This document shows, piece after piece, positions 6,187-9,706 of a DNA stretch of 9,706 nucleotides (position 1 is the stretch's first letter; each line of letters begins with the position of its first letter). Source of the DNA: Petrotoga sp. UBA5851 (lineage in GTDB: Bacteria; Thermotogota; Thermotogae; Petrotogales; Petrotogaceae). Made by a program: the position numbers and the translations under genes. The stretch covers positions 49,571-59,276 of the forward strand of contig DJGH01000001.1 in assembly GCA_002431635.1 (NCBI GenBank), written 5' to 3'. The notes below the pieces were generated by a model that saw only the letters and a list, made by a program, of their open reading frames with translations, was not told the origin of the DNA and searched no databases.

Positions 6187-7112
6187 CAGATATCATGCCC
6201 CTTTCTGAACGAAGAGTACAGATACGGCACAATTATAACAGCCACCATTATAAGCATGATTATAGAAACGGCAGAACCACTTGCATACCTATTAGATCTG
6301 AAGGTAAGCTCATACATATAGATGGAGGGCATATCGGTAACGTTATTTATTCCGCTTCCTGTCATTGAATAGATAAGATCAAATATCTTCAGTGAGACAT
6401 GTCCGAGTATTATCATTGCACTTAGGGTTATAGGCTGCAGCAACGGCATCTTTATCTTCCAGAATATCCGATTACTTGTGGCACCGTCAACCCTTGCCGC
6501 TTCTATTATATCTTCCGATATTCCTCTCAGACCCGCAAGATACATGGCCATAACATAGCCTGACATCTGCCATACAGCTGCAATAATAACAGGAATAAGT
6601 GCAAAATTGAAGTTTCCCAGGGAGTCTTTGCTTGTGAACCATCCCCACTGTAGAGCCCCCAGTCCTATTTTTGACATAAGAAGATTTATTCCGGCCGGAT
6701 CTCTGACTGTACCTGGTGCGAATATCCACCGCCAGACCGTGCCTGTAACAACAAACGAAAGAGCCATAGGGAAAAGATAAATGTTTTGGAAAATTTTTGA
6801 ACCCTTCAACCCTTTATCAATAAGGCTGGCAAGAAGAATACCAAGAGAAATGCAGCCTAAAATAAAAAAGAGAGTAAAAAACAGAGTATTCCAAAGATCC
6901 TTTTGAAATCTCCAATCAGAAAAAAGTTTTATATAATTGGAAAAACCGACAAAGGTATACTCTCCCTTCATCAGTGCACTAAAACTATCCCAATTGGAAA
7001 AAGATACCTTCAATGTCCAAAATATAAAGTAATAAATAAAAACTGCAGCAAGAACGATAGAAGGCAACACTATGGCAAAACCTACCAAAGATTTCTTTTT
7101 TTGAACTGCCAT
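6186..7112 (-). CDS. Carbohydrate ABC transporter permease, MalF type (CUT1), probably glucose
   Basis: This is an inner-membrane permease of 308 residues with the start at ATG 7112 (MAVQKKKSLVGF). The open frame extends upstream to an ATG at 7211, but that start would overlap the binding-protein gene and read through a stem-loop, adding 33 residues with no family look. GTGAGGT at 7121-7127 is a suitable SD for ATG 7112. Basic N-terminal residues precede the first helix (about 9-32), and roughly six helices follow. The EAA loop is at 204-223 (EAARVDGATSN, then KMP). It pairs with the MalG-type protein and binds an ATPase that is not encoded here. Similarity of the binding protein to Thermus glucose-binding protein and Pseudomonas GtsA suggests a GtsB-like role. 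Confidence 0.92.
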   Translation of the reverse strand: MAVQKKKSLVGFAIVLPSIVLAAVFIYYFIFWTLKVSFSNWDSFSALMKGEYTFVGFSNYIKLFSDWRFQKDLWNTLFFTLFFILGCISLGILLASLIDKGLKGSKIFQNIYLFPMALSFVVTGTVWRWIFAPGTVRDPAGINLLMSKIGLGALQWGWFTSKDSLGNFNFALIPVIIAAVWQMSGYVMAMYLAGLRGISEDIIEAARVDGATSNRIFWKIKMPLLQPITLSAMIILGHVSLKIFDLIYSMTGSGINNVTDMPSIYMYELTFRSNRYASGSAVSIIMLIMVAVIIVPYLYSSFRKGHDI

Positions 7113-7120
7113 AGATCTCA

Positions 7121-7127
7121 ACCTCAC
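7121..7127 (-). promoter_or_regulatory. Ribosome binding site deciding the MalF-type start
   Basis: The minus strand reads GTGAGGT followed by TGAGATCT and ATG (7112). This places the SD eight bases before the ATG. No comparable site supports the upstream in-frame ATG at 7211, which lies inside the binding-protein coding region. Confidence 0.7.
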
Positions 7128-7131
7128 TTTC

Positions 7132-7166
7132 AAAAAACCCGGTCCTTTCGGATCGGGTAATTTTTT
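7132..7166 (-). terminator. Stem-loop attenuator between binding-protein and permease genes
   Basis: On the transcribed strand, CCCGATCC - GAAA - GGACCGGG is followed by TTTTTT. The arms are 7150-7157 and 7138-7145, the loop is a GNRA-type GAAA tetraloop and the U-tract is 7132-7137. There is one A-C mismatch in the eight-pair stem. An upstream A-run (7161-7166) can pair with the U-tract and extend the stem. Structures of this kind between an SBP gene and its permeases are known to keep the binding protein in excess by partial termination or by 3'-end protection. Confidence 0.7.
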
Positions 7167-7173
7167 AATACAC

Positions 7174-8445
7174 TTAGTCTGCTTTGTATCCTGTTTCCTT
7201 TGCCAAAGCAATCATTTCGTTAACAGCGTTTTCAGTATTTCTCTCTGCAATAAATTTATTAACTATATCCTGGAGTTTGGTGCTGAAAGCCTCAGGAGCC
7301 GCCGAACCATGAGCTATAGAAGGACATATTGCCAATGCTGAAAAATCATTCATTGACCACTGCAGATAAGTATCGTACTTAGATTTATCAGCGTCAGTTC
7401 TCGCCGGTATTGAACCCTTTATCGGATTGAAAATATCCTGAGCTTCAACAGAAGATATAAATTCAAGCCACTTAAGAGCATTTTCTCTGTTTTTTGCTTT
7501 CTTTGGAAGACCAAATGTATCTGATATCAATGTAAAAGCGTTTTCTGTTCCAGGGACTGCAAACCATCCGAATCCTTCGTTGGGATTCATGCCTAGAGTT
7601 TTAAGATATCCTTCTGCCCAGTCACCCATTACTGTTGCAAACGCTTTCTTCTCCTGAACCATCTTCACAGCATCCTGCCATGTGAGCGCCGAATGGTCGG
7701 TGTTAAAGTAGTCAATAAGCATTCCTAAAGCGTTAAACGACTCTGCCATAGCCGGATCAGCAAATGAAACTTCATTCTTGAAAAGTTTGTTATAATTTTC
7801 TGGACCGAACTTTGCAATCATGATGTTCTCAAAAAGATGTGCTGCTTCCCATTTATTCATATCTCCGATAGCAAGAGCTGCATATCCCTTTTCAGAAGCA
7901 AGCTTAAGCATGCCAAGGAACTCTTCAAATGATGCAGGAGCTGAAACTATCCCAAGCTCTGAAGCTACTTCTTTATTGTAAAAAACCACATTTCCTCTGT
8001 GCACATTGACAGGTATTGAATAGACTTCTCCGTTGTAAGAACATATGTCCAGTACACCTGCGGGGAACTTATCGTATACACCCCAATCCTTAAGTTTTTG
8101 GGTGAGCGGTTCCATGGCATCTGCTTTCACATGACTGTCCGTAAGTTCCATTCCTGCATGTACCTGAAAAGAATCAGGAGGATTTCCACCAAGCATTCTT
8201 GTCTTAAGAACCGCCTTTGCATTTGTTCCTGCTCCGCCGGCTACCGCTGCGTTGATAATATCTACCTTTGGATACTTTTCATTAAACTTGGTAAACAGTG
8301 CCTTAAGCCCTTCTTCTTCTCCTCCTCCGGTCCACCAGCTGAATATTTCAAGTTCGGACTTTGCAGAACCTGATGAAACTTTCCAGATAACAAGACCGAC
8401 AACCACTGCTAGTACGATAATAATCAACCACAAATACTTTTTCAT
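7174..8445 (-). CDS. Extracellular sugar-binding protein, glucose type (ABC transporter SBP)
   Basis: This is a 423-residue solute-binding protein of CUT1 type. A strongly hydrophobic N-terminal helix (4-21) follows KK. There is no lipobox cysteine, so it is either cleaved after a site such as SGSA28 or stays anchored by the helix. Several segments closely match the Thermus glucose-binding protein as I recall it: FSWWTGG (35-41), VKT/LKTRMLGGNPPDSFQVHAG (around 80-98), GDWAEGY (274-280), SDTFGLP (308-314), NPIKGSIPAR (340-349) and HGSAAPEAF (379-387). Many of these carry residues around the sugar site in that family, so glucose, galactose or a related hexose is the best guess. ATG 8445 has a strong SD (GGAGGAG). 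It is the first gene of the operon, just downstream of a palindromic operator candidate, and is followed by an attenuator-like stem-loop. Confidence 0.92.
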   Translation of the reverse strand: MKKYLWLIIIVLAVVVGLVIWKVSSGSAKSELEIFSWWTGGGEEEGLKALFTKFNEKYPKVDIINAAVAGGAGTNAKAVLKTRMLGGNPPDSFQVHAGMELTDSHVKADAMEPLTQKLKDWGVYDKFPAGVLDICSYNGEVYSIPVNVHRGNVVFYNKEVASELGIVSAPASFEEFLGMLKLASEKGYAALAIGDMNKWEAAHLFENIMIAKFGPENYNKLFKNEVSFADPAMAESFNALGMLIDYFNTDHSALTWQDAVKMVQEKKAFATVMGDWAEGYLKTLGMNPNEGFGWFAVPGTENAFTLISDTFGLPKKAKNRENALKWLEFISSVEAQDIFNPIKGSIPARTDADKSKYDTYLQWSMNDFSALAICPSIAHGSAAPEAFSTKLQDIVNKFIAERNTENAVNEMIALAKETGYKAD

Positions 8446-8466
8446 ACTACTCCTCCTCTAGTGATT

Positions 8467-8489
8467 TTGTCTGTGACAACCACAGACAA
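8467..8489. promoter_or_regulatory. Perfect 9-bp inverted repeat, candidate operator for the ROK repressor
   Basis: TTGTCTGTG - ACAAC - CACAGACAA has two perfect 9-bp arms around a 5-bp centre, in the gap between the ROK gene and the sugar-binding-protein gene. It lies between the SD (8451-8458) and the likely -10 element (8507-8512), a position where a bound repressor would block transcription. No T-run follows, so it is not a terminator. ROK repressors bind palindromes of about 20 bp next to sugar transport operons, which fits this site. Confidence 0.7.
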
Positions 8490-8506
8490 CAGTTAACCCA
8501 CAATAA

Positions 8507-8512
8507 AGTATA
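8507..8512 (-). promoter_or_regulatory. Possible -10 element of the sugar-transport operon
   Basis: The minus strand reads TATACT about 62 bases before the binding-protein start. The region at the -35 position (ATTATC with 17-bp spacing) is weak. TATTAT a few bases upstream is an alternative -10. The choice rests mainly on position relative to the palindrome at 8467-8489, which would then cover roughly +11 to +33. Confidence 0.35.
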
Positions 8513-8526
8513 TGAATAATATTTAA

Positions 8527-9534
8527 TCAGATAATAGTATCTATAAAGGTTAAAACAGCGTTTGAACAAGCACCTACCATACTTGCTGGTTCATAGTTAA
8601 AATTTGTTAATCTTATATCCAGGTTCTCTCTATTGGCAACAAAGACATTATCGTTTATCGCATCTTTAAGTTTTATAAAAAAGTCATTCGACATGTTAGT
8701 AATTTTACCACCAATTATTACCTTTTCAAGATTCAAAATGTTTACAATATATGAAATATTCAACGCAAGATCCTCAAGAGACTCTTTCTTATCTAAGCTA
8801 GAATCAAAAAAGTTTTCGAGACTTTTTTTGAAATTATTTTTTACGATTATATTGTGACCGATCTCACCTGCACAGAAGTACCTTCCTCTGTAAAGGTTCC
8901 CATTAAGAATTAAGCCTCCTCCAATGCCGTCTTTGATCAATACATACATAGCGTTCTGAATATCTTGCATATCCTCTGAAAAAAATTTTTCTGCAAGAAC
9001 ACAAAGATTGGAATCATTGTCAAAAACAGCCTTATCCTCAGCCCATAAAGATTGAAGCGTCATATCCGACCATCCCAGGTTGGGAGCGGTAACTATTATA
9101 TTCTTGTCAACATTTACTATCCCGGGTATGGAGAAACTTACATAATCATACTTATAATTAAAAAGCTTAATAAAATTTTTTATATTACTTTTGAACTCCT
9201 CAATATTTCTGCTAGTGGTTATGGTCTTAAGTATCTTAACGTTACCGTCAAAGCTTCCCATTCCAAGCACAGTGTTTTTGACATCTATATCAATAATAAA
9301 TACTCGTAAAGAAGATGGATTAAGGGTAAGAATTTCACTTTTCCTTCCGTAAAGGGATTGGGTAACCTTATCCTTGCTTATTATAAGATGCTTTTCAATC
9401 AAATCGTTAATCAACCTGGTTACCGAACTACTGCTTAAACCTGTAACCTGAGAAAGCTCCTTCCTTGTAACATTGTTCTTTAAAAATATATACTTGAGAA
9501 TCTTGCGTTTATTCAAAATTTTTAATTCTTCCAT
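8527..9534 (-). CDS. ROK-family transcriptional repressor (XylR/NagC type), degenerate kinase motifs
   Basis: This is a 335-residue protein with an N-terminal winged HTH (about 8-58; VTRKELSQVTGLSSSSVTRL is the HTH core) followed by a ROK sugar-kinase-like domain. ROK signatures are SIPGIV (135-140), FDNDSN (171-176, where D174 matches the catalytic Asp), GIGGGLILNG (203-212), GEIGH (223-227) and IIGG (273-276). Two normal features are missing. The ATP phosphate motif DxGxT is replaced by IDIDVKNTVLG (81-91), and the zinc motif CxCGxxGCxE expected after GEIGH is absent and the region shortened. It is therefore likely a sugar-sensing repressor without kinase activity. It sits directly upstream of the glucose-type transporter genes, with a palindrome between them, so it probably controls that operon. 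ATG 9534 has a good SD (GGGAGGAG). Confidence 0.88.
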   Translation of the reverse strand: MEELKILNKRKILKYIFLKNNVTRKELSQVTGLSSSSVTRLINDLIEKHLIISKDKVTQSLYGRKSEILTLNPSSLRVFIIDIDVKNTVLGMGSFDGNVKILKTITTSRNIEEFKSNIKNFIKLFNYKYDYVSFSIPGIVNVDKNIIVTAPNLGWSDMTLQSLWAEDKAVFDNDSNLCVLAEKFFSEDMQDIQNAMYVLIKDGIGGGLILNGNLYRGRYFCAGEIGHNIIVKNNFKKSLENFFDSSLDKKESLEDLALNISYIVNILNLEKVIIGGKITNMSNDFFIKLKDAINDNVFVANRENLDIRLTNFNYEPASMVGACSNAVLTFIDTII

Positions 9535-9563
9535 TTCTCCTCCCGCATTTACTAATCATACTA

Positions 9564-9590
9564 ATTATAACTTTTTTGATTTTTTTTCAA
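9564..9590 (-). promoter_or_regulatory. Candidate promoter of the ROK repressor gene
   Basis: The minus strand carries TATAAT (9564-9569) and TTGAAA (9585-9590), separated by an A-rich 15-bp spacer. The spacing is short by two bases; reading the -35 as TTTGAA or TTTTGA gives 16 or 17. The -10 lies about 30 bases before the start codon, leaving a short leader. A/T runs around the spacer (8 and 6 bases) may add UP-element-like or curved character. Confidence 0.5.
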
Positions 9591-9687
9591 AATAGAGATA
9601 AACTAAAAAAATTCACTTTATATGTTCGTTAACATAAATAAACTGTATAAAAAGCGTATTAAGAACCAAAACACGAAAAAACGGAAT

Positions 9688-9706
9688 AAAAAAAGGAAAC
9701 CCCAGT
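9688..9706 (-). terminator. Probable 3' half of an intrinsic terminator, cut by the window edge
   Basis: On the minus strand the window begins ACTGGGGTTTCC followed directly by TTTTTTT. A GC-containing arm running straight into seven Ts is the usual downstream half of an intrinsic terminator. The matching arm (GGAAACCCCAGT) would have to lie just beyond 9706. If so, an upstream minus-strand gene ends there and the ROK gene starts its own transcript. The rest of 9591-9687 is AT-rich with only a weak 6-bp inverted repeat (9621-9636) and no gene that I can see. Confidence 0.35.

Noticed and set aside
6487..6729. Open frame of 80 codons on the minus strand and many plus-strand open frames (for example 973-1254, 3755-4168, 4911-5282) as genes
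   Set aside because: They lie inside well-supported genes in other frames, lack SD sites and show no domain-like sequence. They are shadows.
8467..8489. The 9-5-9 inverted repeat as an intrinsic terminator of the ROK gene
   Set aside because: On the transcribed strand it is followed by AAAATC rather than a T-run, and it lies just before a strong SD, so an operator is the better reading.
5252..9633. GTTAAC hexamers in three promoter gaps (5252-5257, 8492-8497, 9628-9633) as a shared regulatory site
   Set aside because: Flanking bases do not agree, the word also occurs in coding sequence near 7220, and about three copies are expected by chance in AT-rich DNA of this length.
9621..9636. TATGTT-CGTT-AACATA inverted repeat upstream of the ROK gene as an autoregulatory operator
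   Set aside because: The arms are only 6 bp in very AT-rich sequence, unlike the 8467-8489 palindrome. It is not distinguishable from chance.
1..9706. CRISPR arrays, tRNA or rRNA genes, insertion sequences, phage or plasmid genes
   Set aside because: No repeat-spacer pattern, RNA-gene signature, transposase, integrase or terminal repeat was seen on either strand.

Overview
The window suggests a diderm, fermentative bacterium, most likely in or near the Thermotogota. This is inferred, not proven. The DNA is AT-rich. The exported proteins have short signal peptides ending in '...FA' or '...WA', with predicted cleavage after residue 19 in three of them. The sugar-binding protein has no lipobox cysteine, and its closest recalled relative is the glucose-binding protein of Thermus. 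All genes lie on the minus strand, so transcription runs from high to low coordinates and the description below follows that direction.

Region A (about 9706-5362) is a sugar-uptake locus. The right edge holds what looks like the 3' half of an intrinsic terminator from an upstream gene. Next come a ROK-family repressor (8527-9534) and an 81-bp gap with a perfect 9-bp inverted repeat (8467-8489), which is the best candidate operator. These are followed by a glucose-type substrate-binding protein, an intercistronic stem-loop (7132-7166), and two MalF/MalG-type permeases joined by a TGATG overlap. No ATPase is encoded here, so the importer probably uses a shared MalK/MsmK-type ATPase encoded elsewhere. 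The computed open frame of the first permease starts too early; the likely start is 7112.

Region B (about 5228-1, running off the left edge) is a second operon. It has an extended -10 promoter and encodes, in order, an exported gamma-glutamyltransferase-like Ntn hydrolase, a small exported protein resembling DUF6305, an exported aspartoacylase/succinylglutamate desuccinylase-like zinc hydrolase, a DctM-like (TRAP/IT-superfamily) permease, an unlisted 49-residue membrane protein, and the N-terminus of a second aspartoacylase-like protein homologous to the first. The last three genes are packed with overlaps or gaps of 1-8 bases. The layout reads as a periplasmic 'cut and import' system: exported amidases release an acid or amino acid that the permease takes up.

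The most interesting point is that the GGT-like enzyme keeps the autocatalytic threonine, but most residues that hold the glutamate alpha-amino and alpha-carboxyl groups in classical GGT are changed. These changes include an Asn at the E. coli Asp433 position. The true substrate is therefore probably not an ordinary gamma-glutamyl peptide, and the operon may define a distinct N-acyl or amide scavenging pathway. There is no gene-free stretch over 300 bases; the largest gaps are 5171-5361 and 9535-9706.
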